A stretch of 64,000 nt of DNA. Origin: Pegoplata infirma (taxonomy: Eukaryota > Arthropoda > Insecta > Diptera > Anthomyiidae). This document shows positions 21,279-31,382 of this stretch, in pieces; the stretch's first letter is position 1, and each line of letters opens with the position of its first letter. The position numbers and the translations under genes are program-made. The stretch lies in NCBI GenBank assembly GCA_963921195.1, contig OY992536.1, positions 324,153,038-324,217,037 on the forward strand. The letters are read 5' to 3'. The notes below the pieces were generated by a model. The model ran no database searches. It was not told the DNA's origin and saw nothing but the letters and a program-made list of their open reading frames with translations.

Positions 21279-21546
21279 ACTCATTGGAGCATCGTCGGAA
21301 AGTGGGTTATGTGACTTTGCTCTATCAATATTACCATGGGAAGTATTCTGCTGAGATAAGTGAACTTATCCCCAGAACCCGAATTTTTGCTTCGCAACAC
21401 TCGGTTGTCTAGTAGAGCACATTCAATTGTTCAATCGATCGCACAGCGCATTACAGAGAAGGTTCGTTTGTCAGTTGAACTAGCCGTATGTGGTATAATC
21501 TTTTCGCAAAAGTATTCCCAGTTTCTTTCAAGTCAAATATCCCTCT
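21279..21546 (+). pseudogene. Non-LTR retrotransposon ORF2 C-terminus (CR1/Jockey-group type)
   Basis: Read in one frame from 21279 it gives D-S-L-E-H-R-R-K-V-G-Y-V, then LLYQYYHGKYSAEISELIP, two adjacent stops, and after a shift FNCSIDRTAHYREGSFVS, stop, TSRMWYNL. The order LEHRR-V, Y-YYHG-CS, LIP, D-RT-HYR-SF and TSR-W is the usual C-terminal tail of many insect non-LTR ORF2 proteins, downstream of the reverse transcriptase. The same tail is at 26640-27238, so both come from related elements. Stops at about 21411 and 21479 show it is dead. The clade assignment is approximate. Confidence 0.8.
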
Positions 21547-22735
21547 TTCCTCCTCCTCCTAACCTATTTTGCTGTTATCAACACAATGCACTGCATTAGT
21601 AGGGGCATTCCCTAAGTGTTGGTTAACCGTAAAAAAAAATACTTTAAAAATAACCCTCGTAGTTATTGTAAAATTATTTATATGTAGATTATTTCGGTTA
21701 ATTTTTTTATTACAAGTTTCAGTTACATTTTCCCCTCCTCCTTCACAAAAAAAAAAAAAAAAAAAAACAATCCTACAACAAAGAAGTAAGATAATAGCTG
21801 ACGCACTTGACTATTTGGTAAAGACTTGTATTATTTTATTGCGTCATAACTCTGATGTTGCAACATTTCTTTTCATATTTTTTTTATTTAACAGAAAGAA
21901 GACTTTCTCATGCTCAACAAAAAGGACCTTTTTTACAAAAGTTTTTTTTTTTTTTGCAACAACGCGTAATTGATACTTTTTTTTTGTAGGAATGTCTTTT
22001 ATATTACGCGTGGAAAAAATAATATTGTTTATTACACATTGTTCTTCCAACATGCATGCATATGATGAGTATGATAATGGAACATCTTCCATTTGAATTG
22101 GTATCTCCTTTTTTCGTTTTATTATTATTTTAATACAAAAATATAAAATTGCTTTTTATTTGCACTGCTTGTTTGATGGCTGGTGTTCTATTTTTGTTTG
22201 TTTCTTTTCAATTCTATATTAACAAAATAAATGATTATTTGTTTGTTTTTCTGCGGTTCAAAGATAAATATCAAATGAACTCTTCATATTTTGTATGTGA
22301 TTTTTTTCCAGAATCAAATTCTGTATGAAACCACCTGCTTATTTGTCGGTTTATTTGCTTCTTTATTTGGTTGTATCCATCATCGACATCATCCACATTA
22401 TCATCCTTATTAGCAGCAACAGCCTAAAAGGATGAATACCTACAGATATCCTTAAATTAATATTTTTATTCTTTTTAGTATTGAATATTGTGTGTTGTTT
22501 TCACAGCTAGTGATTTTCTAGTACCGTGGGAATCATTTGACTTTATTTATTTGTTTTAGAAATAAAAATAGTATAGAAAATGTTCTAATAGAGTTTAATA
22601 ACATCAACATGTTGTGATTTCGAAACATTGGAATTTTGTTAATAACAGCCCTGATTTAAAAGCACAATTTTAGGTTTATCTAAATAGCCAATGGCCTCGC
22701 GTGATCAGTTTGTTCATTAGTGTTACTCATGTCGA
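21547..22735. other. Gene-free stretch, possibly host intergenic DNA
   Basis: No TIR, TSD or protein homology recognised. There is a 20-base A run near 21748. Short open frames (for example 21569-21973) are T-rich and lack domains. CATCATCGACATCATCCACA and GCAGCAACAGCC near 22380-22430 are low-complexity but not repetitive elsewhere in the window. Confidence 0.5.
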
Positions 22736-22736
22736 A

Positions 22737-23583
22737 GTTTCCCCACTTTTTTTTCTTGGCGAATGTCGAAAGGATTCGGTCAGACACAGGTTTCCAGTTA
22801 ATATGACTTTTCCGAGCATTTTTTGTAAGCATCAATCCAACACCAGATTCGTGGTTGCAACCAATCTCTTTTCCAGAGTATAATATGGTTGTTTAGGAAG
22901 TAAGGGACGAAAATTCTCCTGAGCCTATCCATCGAACCTCACTCAATCCTAAAATAGCAAGACCTTACCTACTCATTTCACGCTCCACCTGCAGATACTT
23001 GAAGTACATACTAGAGCTGATGTTATCGCTATCTCTAAGGTAGAGATGGGAGCGTGAGTGGATTTTGACTCACACTCACTCACGCTCACGCAAAAAATAA
23101 TCGAATCACTCACTAATCACTCACGCAATTTTTTTGTTACTCACGCTCACTCACTATTCACGTGAGTAATAAAAAAGTTACTCACGCTCACGCGTGACTC
23201 ACGCAAGAATCAATCACGCTCACGCGTGAGTCACGCAAAATCTACTCACGCAAAAAAATTTCTTACCAAAAAAAAAAAAAAATTCCAAAAAAAAAAATTT
23301 TACAAAAAATTAAAAAAAAAATTGGGCCAATCAAAAAATCTAATCACGCAAACTCACGCAAAAAATAAATGACTCACTCACTATTCACCCACTCAGATTT
23401 TTTTTCAACTCACACTCACTCACAATCACGTGATTGAAATGAAAATTACTCACACTCACGCGTGATTCACGCGTGATTCACGTGAATCACGCAAATCACG
23501 TGACCAGCGCCCATCTCTACTCTAAGGGTTCTTACGTTCCAGTATCCAATCATAGTCCTTGTTCGATATGCAAAGGTCGTCAT
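22737..23583 (-). pseudogene. Non-LTR retrotransposon endonuclease domain, split by a hAT insertion
   Basis: Minus strand, starting at the ATG at 23581-23583: MTTFAYRTRTMIGYWNVRTL, interrupted at 23041-23519 by a hAT element, then resuming with QVEREMSR, stop, GLAILGLSEVRWIGSGEF, and further on SGVGLMLTKNARKSHINWKP followed by VSDRIL. The order G-WNVRTL, E---, ILG-SEVRW-GSG, GVG--L-K-A and W-PVS-RI is that of the APE-type endonuclease at the N-terminus of non-LTR ORF2. The S-E-V-R-W block holds the catalytic glutamate. Frames break before the catalytic H is reached and the reading fades near 22740. Without the hAT the domain would be about 170 residues. RTE-like or a related clade is likely. 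Confidence 0.8.
23041..23519. mobile_element. hAT-type element made of CACGCGTGA repeats
   Basis: 479 bp. Start TAGAGATGGGAGCGTGAGTG, end CAGCGCCCATCTCTA, perfect 8-bp TSD CTCTAAGG (23033-23040, 23520-23527). Both outer parts are built from ACTCACGCTCACGCGTGA-type repeats that pair with each other in many registers; the centre is a run of A-rich blocks. Partial copies: about 54800-54985 and 61490-61663. Confidence 0.9.
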
Positions 23584-23752
23584 CAAAGGTTTCGGTTTTT
23601 CATTTAGAGGCTGTGTGTTTGGCGATTCGTTAGCAAGATAGATTTCGGAAAAGTAGGTTGCTAGCCCTCCTTTCTTAGATTGGTGATACGGCTGCTATCT
23701 TCGTGTCCAATCCCACAATGCAGTCATGCTTCAGCAAACTTTTATTTACCTA

Positions 23753-24640
23753 CACTCAAAAAAAAAACTGTAATGTTAGCAAAAAAAGCTTGTATACCTA
23801 CAAGAAAATTTGCTGATTTTGAACCCACAATTTTTTTGCTAAAGTTAGCAAAAATGTTTTGCCAATAATAAGTTAACTGATTTTTTGTTTTTTGAACTTA
23901 GTTCTTACACCTTTGAGGACCCCATTGGGTTCGGACCCAATAGGTCCAGACCCCGATGGGCCTAAACCTAGTTGAGTTCCTTAAAAATCGTCATAGTTTT
24001 TGATCCAAAATTTGTGTCCGTTTCGCTCTACCTTGCTTAGTTTTTGAGATACGTGATTTTAGGGTATCACTGGGGTCTTGAGAATTAAAAAACTCGATAA
24101 CTTTAAAAATATTACTCGGAGAGCTTTTGGTTATTTTGCGGTCTTGTTCTACGTGTTGAGAGCTACAAAAATTCTTTTGAACTTTTTATTGTGTCGGCAA
24201 TATTTACCGAGATATGAGCATTTTAAAATTTTCGGGAATGCTAACTTTTTTGGATCCAAAGTTAGGTCCCATTAGGGTCCACACATGTGAAGAGGACCCG
24301 CGAAAGTATGGAGATTCTAAGAACCAGAAATGCCGTCCATTTTGCTCTATCTGGCTTAGTTTCCGAGATAGCGCCATTTTAAGTTTTCTGAAAATAAAAA
24401 AAAATTTACCATTTATTTTTGCTAATGTTAGCAAAAAATCTTGTAAAAATATTGTCAACTCAATTTCAAATTTAGCAAAAGAAATTAGTTCAAAGTTTGT
24501 TTAAAATTGCTAATGTGCTAAATGAAGTTTACAAGAATTTTTCGCTAACATGCTAATCTTAACTAAAAATTTGCTAAAAGTTAGCTAACTAGCATTAGCA
24601 AAAAAAAATTAGTAAATCTACTAACGTATTTTTTTGAGTC
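23753..24640 (-). mobile_element. CACTCAAAA-end TA element, copy 3 (complete, inverted)
   Basis: 888 bp, TA at 23751-23752 and 24641-24642. The ends CACTCAAAAAAAAAACTG and GTATTTTTTTGAGTC are those of copies 1 and 2 in reverse. The interior (TAGTTTTTGAGATACGTGAT, GAGATATGAGCATTTTAAAA, TAGTTTCCGAGATAGCGCCA) matches copy 2 reversed. It inserted upstream of the broken retrotransposon endonuclease. Confidence 0.85.
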
Positions 24641-24642
24641 TA

Positions 24643-25015
24643 CCATGACCATTCAGGCTACATGACTGGTCGCCCTTCACTCTAGCTAGCTTAAAGCGGA
24701 TGCTGGAAAGCCATTGCCTGGGATATACTTGGTCTAGGACCGGAAGTAGTGAGCTGCTTAGACAGTCAAACAGAGGAATCATTTCTGGTCACTCCCAAGT
24801 GAATGACGGTCAGAAACTTTCCACACTACGTGCACCTCTGCTGAAAGTCCCAGATCCCAGATTTGGCGCCCTATGCTTCAGTGGGAGTTAGAGGAATATA
24901 TGTATATATATAATGTCGAAAGGATCAGTATTCGGAGTTCAAACGTGGCTTATTTATGATACTGGACGTAAATCTCTTCTCAATAGAAGTAGGAGAGATG
25001 TCCAAAAAACTACAA
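24643..25015. other. Balanced-composition segment, unidentified
   Basis: Less AT-rich than its surroundings. On the minus strand it would lie just 5' of the endonuclease pseudogene and could be its 5' UTR. On the plus strand GIISGHSQVND (about 24775) vaguely recalls an RNase H end. Neither reading is convincing. A TATATGTATATATATA run is at 24897-24912. Confidence 0.35.
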
Positions 25016-25180
25016 GATGTGCTAACGGGTCACTTTAAGGTCAGTAAGCACACGATAATACTTGGACTTCCTTTAACGGACTCTGCCTAAGTTGCCATAC
25101 CTCGGACGAATATACAGTCAGTCATCTTATTTACGAATGCCCAGCACTTCACAACATTGGACACCAAATCTTTGGTGCAC
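25016..25180 (+). pseudogene. Non-LTR retrotransposon ORF2 C-terminus (I/LOA-like)
   Basis: Plus strand: DVLTGHFKVSKHTIILGLPL ending at a stop, then in the next frame CLSCHTSDEYTVSHLIYECP followed by ALHNIGHQIFGA. The LTGH motif followed by a C--C----E----HL---CPAL zinc-knuckle-like block is the standard end of ORF2 in non-LTR elements that carry RNase H. There is one frameshift at about 25090. It lies just upstream of, and in the same orientation as, the reverse transcriptase piece, so it belongs to a different copy. Confidence 0.75.
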
Positions 25181-25198
25181 ACACACACACACACACAA
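25177..25198. repeat. (CA)10 microsatellite
   Basis: Ten CA dinucleotides at the end of the retrotransposon C-terminal fragment. Confidence 0.9.
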
Positions 25199-25284
25199 TC
25201 TATACGGAATCATTGAAACTAGAAATCCACCAAGGGACAGTACAAACTAAGTTGCCTTAGGGTTTCCACATAACCACGGACGCT

Positions 25285-26595
25285 TTGCACGTTTTAATGT
25301 TTCAACACAACGACTTAGCTTTCCTCATCATAACGAATTTCATTCAAATAGTCTTGTGCTCTAACATCATTATTATCGTCGTTATTCCGAAGGCTGGGAA
25401 ATATTCCCACACAGCTCCGAAGGATTTCAGACCAATTAGTCTGTCTTCTTTTTTGTTAAAGACAACGGAACGAATGATAGACTCATATTTTCGTAGAATG
25501 ATTGATTCGAGGTTGCTTTTGACAAGTCAGCTCGTTGATACCATCGAGAGATCGCTTTCGGTAAAGGAGTACACTGTGGTGGCCTTTCTTGATATAGAGG
25601 GTGCCTTCAATAATGTCATACCAGTCTCGATAATTGTGGCGTTGTCTGGTCTGGGAGTAAAGCGTGGAATGGTTATAAGGATGGAAAACCTACTTGCCAA
25701 TAGACTTATAACGTCTGAATTGGGATCGTCTGTTATATCTCGATTTGTCAACATGGGCACACCAAAGGGAGGTGCCGCTTCTTTGGAACCTGACACTGAA
25801 TTCACTGCTATCTCTAGAAGCACGTGGTTGTCATGTTGTCGCATATGCTGACGATGTCGCGATAGCTATGCTTTCCTGAAAAGGGAAAGCATCTGCCAAC
25901 ATTAAGGGATATTCTTCAGGGTTCTCTGAAAGATCTGTCTAAATGGGCAAGAGGCTGTGGTCTGGGAGTTAATCCAAGTACAAAAGAGCGTGTCTTGTTT
26001 ACAAGGAAAAATTAGATTCCTGCTTTTGATCTTATTTCTCTGGACGGCACTGAAACCACCTTCTCAGATGGAGCCAAGTATCTTGGAGTATTTCTAGATA
26101 GGAAGTTGATATTCAGGAGTAATATTAAGGAACGGGTAAGAAAAGCAACGATTGCTTTATATTCCTGTAAAAGAGCCATTGAAAAACGATGAGTCTAAAG
26201 TCGTTCATTACATTTATACAGCAGTGGTGTATCCAATTCTGCTGTATGGAATCATTGTCTGGTGGCCTGCCTAAGAGACAAAAGGTACAGAGAATGGCGT
26301 CGATGTGCATCACTGGTGCTCTTAGTGCTACACCTACGGCTGCAATAGAAATATGTGGCTACGTCGTCAATTCGACCTTATAGCACACTGCAATGAAGGA
26401 GCAGCAATTGTGGCCATAGCGCGATCTTGAAGAATATAGCAATACCACAAAATGTGGACTGTGCTCCCTCTCTGAACCTTTTTGAGCGCCACTTTACTAC
26501 TATGACACCATTCAGGGAGTCTTTGATGAGGGAAATTTCGGGTAGTGGTGCCTCCATAAATTTTTACACGGTTGGATCGAGGTTCTGTTCTTTCT
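25285..26595 (+). pseudogene. Non-LTR retrotransposon reverse transcriptase with start of RNase H (I/LOA-like)
   Basis: Reverse transcriptase remnant. The frame from about 25375 reads VVIPKAGKYSHTAPKDFRPI, SLSSFLLKTTERMID, then after LTSQ jumps to LVDTIERSL, so the usual block beginning QHAY is missing in frame. The catalytic first aspartate is in FLDIEGAFNN (25583-25613), then MGTPKGG. A frameshift follows and the next frame gives PLLWNLTLNSLLSLEARGC and the catalytic AYADD at 25841-25855. Next are WARGCGLGVNPSTKERVLFT, KYLGVFLDRKL, IYTAVVYPILLYGIIVWWPA and VQRMASMCITGALSATPTAA. Near 26560 INFYTVGS looks like the INFYTDGS start of RNase H, with D changed to V. Several stops and shifts make it non-functional. 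The RT plus RNase H order suggests the I or LOA group. Confidence 0.85.
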
Positions 26596-26639
26596 ACTTG
26601 ATATTTTCTTATTTTTCTTTACGACTTTCTGGGTCTAAC

Positions 26640-27238
26640 TTTCAAATGCAATGTTCTTTGTTTTTGAAGTGTCCAAAAAAGCATTCAAATTTCTTGGTTT
26701 CTTAAAACGGTGCAAGCATTACTTTACTCGGAATGATCTCCCTAATATTTACACCGCCTATATCCGACCAAAAATGGAATACAACTTCCATATCTGGGCA
26801 CGTGATTTAAGGTCTATCTTTAAGCTTCTGGATCGGGATCAAAGGATTGCATTGAAACTCATCAATGACAGTAGGGTATTTAGCTCTATCGACTTATTGG
26901 AACAGCGTCGAAATGTGGGTTGTACGTCATTGTTCTGTAAATATTATAGCGGTGAGTGTTCAGTTACGTTCTGAATATATTATCGCGGTGAGTGTTCAGC
27001 TACGCTGGGCGTGAATGCCCGAAGTACTGGTCTTTACAACAGATCGCAGCCGTTTATTGTCGACTGTTCAATGTATCGCACAACTCATTACAGAGAAAAT
27101 TCGTTTCTCAGTCGAACTAGCCGCATGTGGAATAAACTCCCCGCAGAAGTCGTCCCAGTCAGCTTCAATACAATCATGGTAGTCTTTACTTCAAGTTATT
27201 CCTTCTTTACACATCCGGATAATCTAGAGTTTGGTTAG
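26640..27238 (+). pseudogene. Non-LTR retrotransposon ORF2 C-terminus (CR1/Jockey-group type)
   Basis: One frame (26651-26974) gives SKKAFKFLGFLKRCKHYFT, IYTAYIRPKMEYNFHIW, LLDRDQRIALKLINDSRV, LLEQRRNVGCTSLFCKYYSG and ECSVTF, stop. The second (27011-27238) gives SQPFIVDCSMYRTTHYREN, SFLSRTSRMWNKLPAEVVPV. Together they make the thumb and tail of a non-LTR ORF2. The break lies at an imperfect ~36-bp tandem duplication (26941-26976 and 26977-27004, containing GGTGAGTGTTCAG). It joins the RNase H remnant of a different family at about 26600, so it is a retrotransposon landing in or next to another. Confidence 0.8.
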
Positions 27239-27239
27239 G

Positions 27240-27640
27240 TTAGGGTCCAAGTGGCTGATGACGTTTTACTTCAGCACAAGTAGACTCTGTGATCCGATGT
27301 GATACCACGGGACTGTAATAGGTTTCCCTACTTGTCCCTGCCGTTAAACCCAGTTGAGCTTCCTTTGAAACTCCCTAGATATTGTCATCCGACAAATCAG
27401 AAAGATCGTGCAGCTCCATACTCCTGTTCATCCATGTAACTCTGGCAAAAGTCATTGAGATAGTGTCCGGTAATTATAGCAACCACTGTCGAAATCTCTC
27501 CTCTTAAAAGCTATATAGCTTACTTGTGCTCTTCGGATTAAGAGAATGCCAAATCTGTCGTGTTGTCTCATACGTCCATCCATTTGCCCATCTTTGAACA
27601 AAACAGTAGATTTTGCTTGCAAGTTTCAAGAGTCATACCA
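27240..27640 (-). pseudogene. Non-LTR ORF2 C-terminus and 3' end (I/LOA-like)
   Basis: Minus strand: TTDLAFS, stop, then LLRGEIST with VVAIITGHYLNDFCQSYMDE and, in another frame, SMELHDLSDLSDDNI, stop. The TGH motif and the final LHDLSDLSDDN match the ORF2 end of RNase H-bearing non-LTR elements. The 3' terminus on this strand reads GGACCCTAACCTAACC at 27240-27255, with no long poly-A. It is arranged head to head with the plus-strand copy at 27700-28240. Confidence 0.7.
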
Positions 27641-27699
27641 ACGCATTCCAATTCTGTTGGAATCTGTAGTTAATGTTCCTGCTAAATCAGATTAATATT

Positions 27700-28240
27700 C
27701 GACTCATATGTGCCAGGAAGAAAGCTTCCAGAAAATTGCAGGCCGTCGAGCTTGCTATATGGGGACTTACCTCACAGATTCCGTAGCAAGCACAAACAAC
27801 GGATTTCATTCACTGTGAAAGCTAAGCTGAGTCGTAAAAAAGGATTGAACTGTGAAACTAATTGGCAGGTCTGCCAGTTTTTAAATCAAATGTGCACAGT
27901 TCGCTCACATTTGGAAAAATTGCGATAATGTTTGCTTTAATAATCGGGCACTACCTTATAGTAAAACAGGCTGAAAGACTAAAGGTGCCGTCAAATGACT
28001 TCAGCCGTAGCTGAAGATTTATCTGGTATTGTTCAGTGGCTTCTGGATGGAGACTTACGTAAATGAGATCGATGGAACTGCATGACTGTGATGTGTCCGA
28101 TGTCAAAAAACAATACCTTAAGAGATTTCTAGAAAGCTCCAATTGATTTTACCCGAGTATTCTGTTGGTTTTTCAACGGTTTTCATAGTTTGTGCTCTAA
28201 TGGAAAGCGGTAATAGCAACGTCAAACCTAACCAAACTCA
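27700..28240 (+). pseudogene. Non-LTR ORF2 C-terminus and 3' UTR (I/LOA-like)
   Basis: Plus strand: RSHLEKLR, stop, then IMFALIIGHYLIVKQAERLK and VPSNDFSRS, stop, then MRSMELHDCDVSDVKKQYLK followed by RFLESSN and a stop at about 28145. This is the same domain as the minus-strand copy, from the (T/I)GH motif to the natural stop. The presumed 3' UTR ends near AAACCTAACCAAACTC at 28226-28241, matching the CCTAACC end of the other copy. An upstream frame at 27710-27928 probably covers part of the RNase H linker. Confidence 0.65.
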
Positions 28241-28241
28241 A

Positions 28242-28815
28242 AAACAATGTAAGTATTTCCAAGGGACTTATAATAATATTTAATTAATTAGTAATATTGC
28301 TTCTTGGTGGTCTTTAACAATACACATGACTAAGCGGTCAACCACTTGAAAAATCATCCAAAGAAAAACAAAAAACACATTAACCAACCGCATGTACTTA
28401 TGTACCGGTTTAAGTATGGAAGTGTACAATCAGAAATATGTATTCTTAGTCATTGGAGTATAATATTATATTAACAACGAGTACTTGGTGCAACATGGTA
28501 GCAATTTATGCAAATTAGTTAAAGTGACAATTTAACATTTTACACTTTATTTTAAACTGTACTGTTTGGTCAGGCTGCAGGCTAAAGCAAAAACACAATG
28601 ATTTATATTGGATGCGGAAACAAGTAGAGTTTTTCTATGGAATTTCCGGGACGGAAAATTCACGACATTTCTTAAACCCGAAATCCCATGGAAATAGAGC
28701 GGAATAATATGGGAATTTTCTTTTCCTTTTGGTTGTTCATGTATGGACGTCTGTTGATTATTTTTATGTGATTTTTTTTATCGATTTTATAAAAATAATT
28801 GATAATTGGGGGCCT
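28242..28815. other. Gene-free stretch
   Basis: No protein homology, TIR or TSD found. Possibly host intergenic DNA between the retrotransposon cluster and the MITE at 28818. Confidence 0.4.
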
Positions 28816-28817
28816 TA

Positions 28818-29380
28818 CACAGAAAAAAATATGGAGGAAACAAATTTGAGTAATCACTTGTTTAAATTTAAAAAGAAAAATTGAGTAATTTTTTAATTGA
28901 CGCAATTAAAAATTTACTCAAACATTTTAAAAACAATTTAAGTAAATAATTTAATAAAAATTTGATAGTTTTTTTATTTTTTTTTTTAACTCTCATAGTT
29001 TTTTGAATTCTCGTTTAGTTTATAGTTTTTTGTATATGTATGTATATGAAAGTTTGTAATCGTCTTTATAAATTTTTCCTATGTCTTTGAGACATAAATA
29101 TGTTTGGTTAAGTTTGAAAAAACAAGTTTTTTGTTTTTTTTTTTTGCAAAAAAAAATTTAAAACTTTTTTAAACTTTTAAAAAAAATAAATTGATAAATT
29201 TTGAGTAAATTTTTAATTGTGTCAATTAAAAATTTACTAAAATTTTTTGGCAAACATTTAATAAATTTTTATTAAAAATTTACTCAATACTATTAAATCG
29301 TTTACTGGTGCAAAATTGAGTAATTTTTTACTCAATAGCATTAAAAATTTACTCAAATATTTTTTTTATTTTTTTCTGTG
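28818..29380 (+). mobile_element. CACAGAAAAA-end TA MITE, complete
   Basis: 563 bp with ends CACAGAAAAAAATATGGAGG and ATTTTTTTCTGTG and TA on both sides (28816-28817, 29381-29382). Near both ends AATTTTTAAT/ATTAAAAATT and TTTACTCAAA/TTTGAGTAA motifs recur as inverted sub-repeats. No coding capacity. The TA target suggests the Tc1/mariner group. Confidence 0.85.
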
Positions 29381-29382
29381 TA

Positions 29383-30010
29383 CTGTCTAAAAAATTTCAC
29401 AAAATCTGAGACTTTTACGATACCAAAAATGTCTCACAAATTGTTAGTCACAATCTAAAACTTTGAATTATGCCTCAAGACTCAAAAATTTTCTTTCTGA
29501 GACCTGCATTACAAAAAATAGCGAAGTATAAAATTTTTTCTATAGAAAATATGTCTCTGCGCCTTATACTTTTCACATAGATAAAACAATTATAAATCTG
29601 TGTCAGAAATAACTCTGAAATTAACAGTTTTTTCTTTCAAAAACAACAATTTTAGAATTTTTCTTAAATTTTTTTTACACAAACATTTATAACTTGATGT
29701 AGCAATGGGGAAATAACGGTTTTTCACGGTTTTATTTTATTTTTCATCAAAATAAATCAATATTCTGAAAATATTGTAGATTTTTTTATTTTTTTTTATT
29801 TTTGGCATTTTAAAATTTTCTCTATTTCTCATTGTAGAGTATGAAATTTAAAAGGTTTCGATCGTACTTCCGCAGGAACCCCTTTACAAAAAAAGTTTCA
29901 ATTTGTGTATGAAAATAGGTTGGTTTTGCACGGTTTCGAAGCCAATCTGAACGTTTTATAAAACTGAATACTTCAAATTACTTTTTCCCTCCTCCAATAT
30001 AATTTTTAAG
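29383..30010. other. Gene-free AT-rich stretch
   Basis: No gene or bounded element. TCTGAGACYT / AGTCTCAGA words are frequent at 29400-29560. Confidence 0.4.
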
Positions 30011-30029
30011 TAAACAATAAATACACTCT

Positions 30030-31372
30030 CAATGTATAAACCCAACAAAACTTTTCGGAGTCATTCAAAAATAACTAGTTCTAGAAGTACTTCAAAGCTT
30101 GTCACGATAGGTTCTCAAAGAGCACCCTGGAACCAGTGATGTCTCAACTAGTTCTAGAAGTTATCCAAAAGGGTAATATTTTGATTCCAAAGAGCTTTTT
30201 TGGAGTAGCTTGGGAACTAGTGATTTGGAACTAGTCGTACATGACTTCTGCACCACATCTTAGAAGCTGTTTCAAAAACTTATAATTTTTTTCAAAAAAG
30301 AAAAAAATATATATTTGACTACGTAATGTAAAGTAGTAATGATGATCCAATGATCAGTTTTTATTTATTTTTCCAATTTTTATTTACAACTCATTTTAAA
30401 TAATTTTAACCTAACCGAGAACTGGTAACAATGACCGTCGTCTCGTTGTAGCGAAATCAACCAAGGGTTTTGGTGGGAATCGAACCCACGACCCCCTGTT
30501 TCATAGGCTAGCACGCTACCAACTAGCCTACAGAAATACGTATTTGATTACGTATTTCTCTGTTGCATCTTCTATTTGGAAAAAGTCAAACCTTTTAAAA
30601 TATGTACAGAGGGGTAAAAAATATTATAAGTATTGGGTAATTTGTTTGCAAATAGGTTTTTATAGATCCATTCAATTACCTTACTACAATCTGCAATAAA
30701 CAACTTTATTTACTATAGCTGGAATTTTTTATTACAAAAAGTAAACAAAACTTTCCAATTGTAGCAAAAATAGTTAGCAATTGAGTAATCCAACTAAGCA
30801 TATAATCGTATATATTTTGGTCCCTACAATATTTTTTTTTTTTTTTCAAAAATCCCTTATTCTTCTTCTAGATAATTTCTAATTGCATTAAGGACTAAAA
30901 AAAAAATACTACTAATTTTTGTTCAGTAAAGTGCTAATATTGCGTTATATTTTCAACAAAAAATAATTCAAAAATGTTTTTTTTTTTGCAAAAAAAAAAA
31001 AATGTACAAAATGTTCCTAGACTGCTTCCCTAGAACTAGTTCTGATGGTGACAATTTCAAACAAAAATCATGGGTTAAAGAATGGGATAAAGAATTGGTT
31101 CTAGAATGACTTAAAGAACCGTTCCATACATGGGTTCCTAGACTACTTTCCTAGAACTAGTTCTGATGGTGACAATTTCAAACTAGTGCCACAATAGCTT
31201 CTTGGAAGTAGTTCCTGTCGTGACAATTTCAAAGAAAAATCATGGGTTAAAGAATGGGATAAAGAACTGGTTCTAGAAGTAGTGATGAAACCGTTCCATA
31301 GGAGGGGTGATTGTTCCTAAACTACTTCCCTAGAACTAGTTCTGAGGGTGACAATTTCAAACAAAAATCATG
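30030..31372. repeat. CTAGAACTAGTTCT tandem repeat, interrupted
   Basis: Units with TTCCTAGACTACTTCCCTAG, AACTAGTTCTGATGGTGACA and GGGTTAAAGAATGGGATAAA start at about 31013, 31134 and 31312 (units of ~121 and ~178 bp, the second with an internal duplication). Diverged CTAGTTCTAGAAGT units lie at 30070-30240. The gap holds a SINE and ordinary AT-rich DNA. Confidence 0.75.
30326..30540 (-). mobile_element. tRNA-derived SINE
   Basis: Minus strand: TAGGCTAGTTGGTAGCG (A-box-like) is followed about 30 bases later by GGTTCGATTCC (perfect B box) within a 5-bp T-stem GTGGG/CCCAC. The region around it does not fold as a full tRNA: no acceptor stem pairs with CAAAACC and the anticodon stem is weak. A ~150-base non-tRNA body follows with AAATAAAAATTGGAAAAATA and no long poly-A. 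A 14-bp direct repeat TATTTGA(C/T)TACGTA flanks it at 30312-30325 and 30541-30554, as for LINE-mobilised SINEs. Confidence 0.7.
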
Positions 31373-31382
31373 ACTCTGAGAA

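Noticed and set aside
21569..21973. 134-codon frame
   Set aside because: Runs through poly-A (a KKKKKK stretch) and T-rich DNA, no domain, no supporting codon pattern.
24700..24891. RNase H domain on the plus strand
   Set aside because: Only a faint GHS motif; the segment could equally be the 5' UTR of the minus-strand element.
30475..30545. A tRNA gene on the minus strand
   Set aside because: The T-arm is perfect, but no 7-bp acceptor stem can be formed and the anticodon stem is poor; the 14-bp direct repeat around a longer unit favours a SINE.
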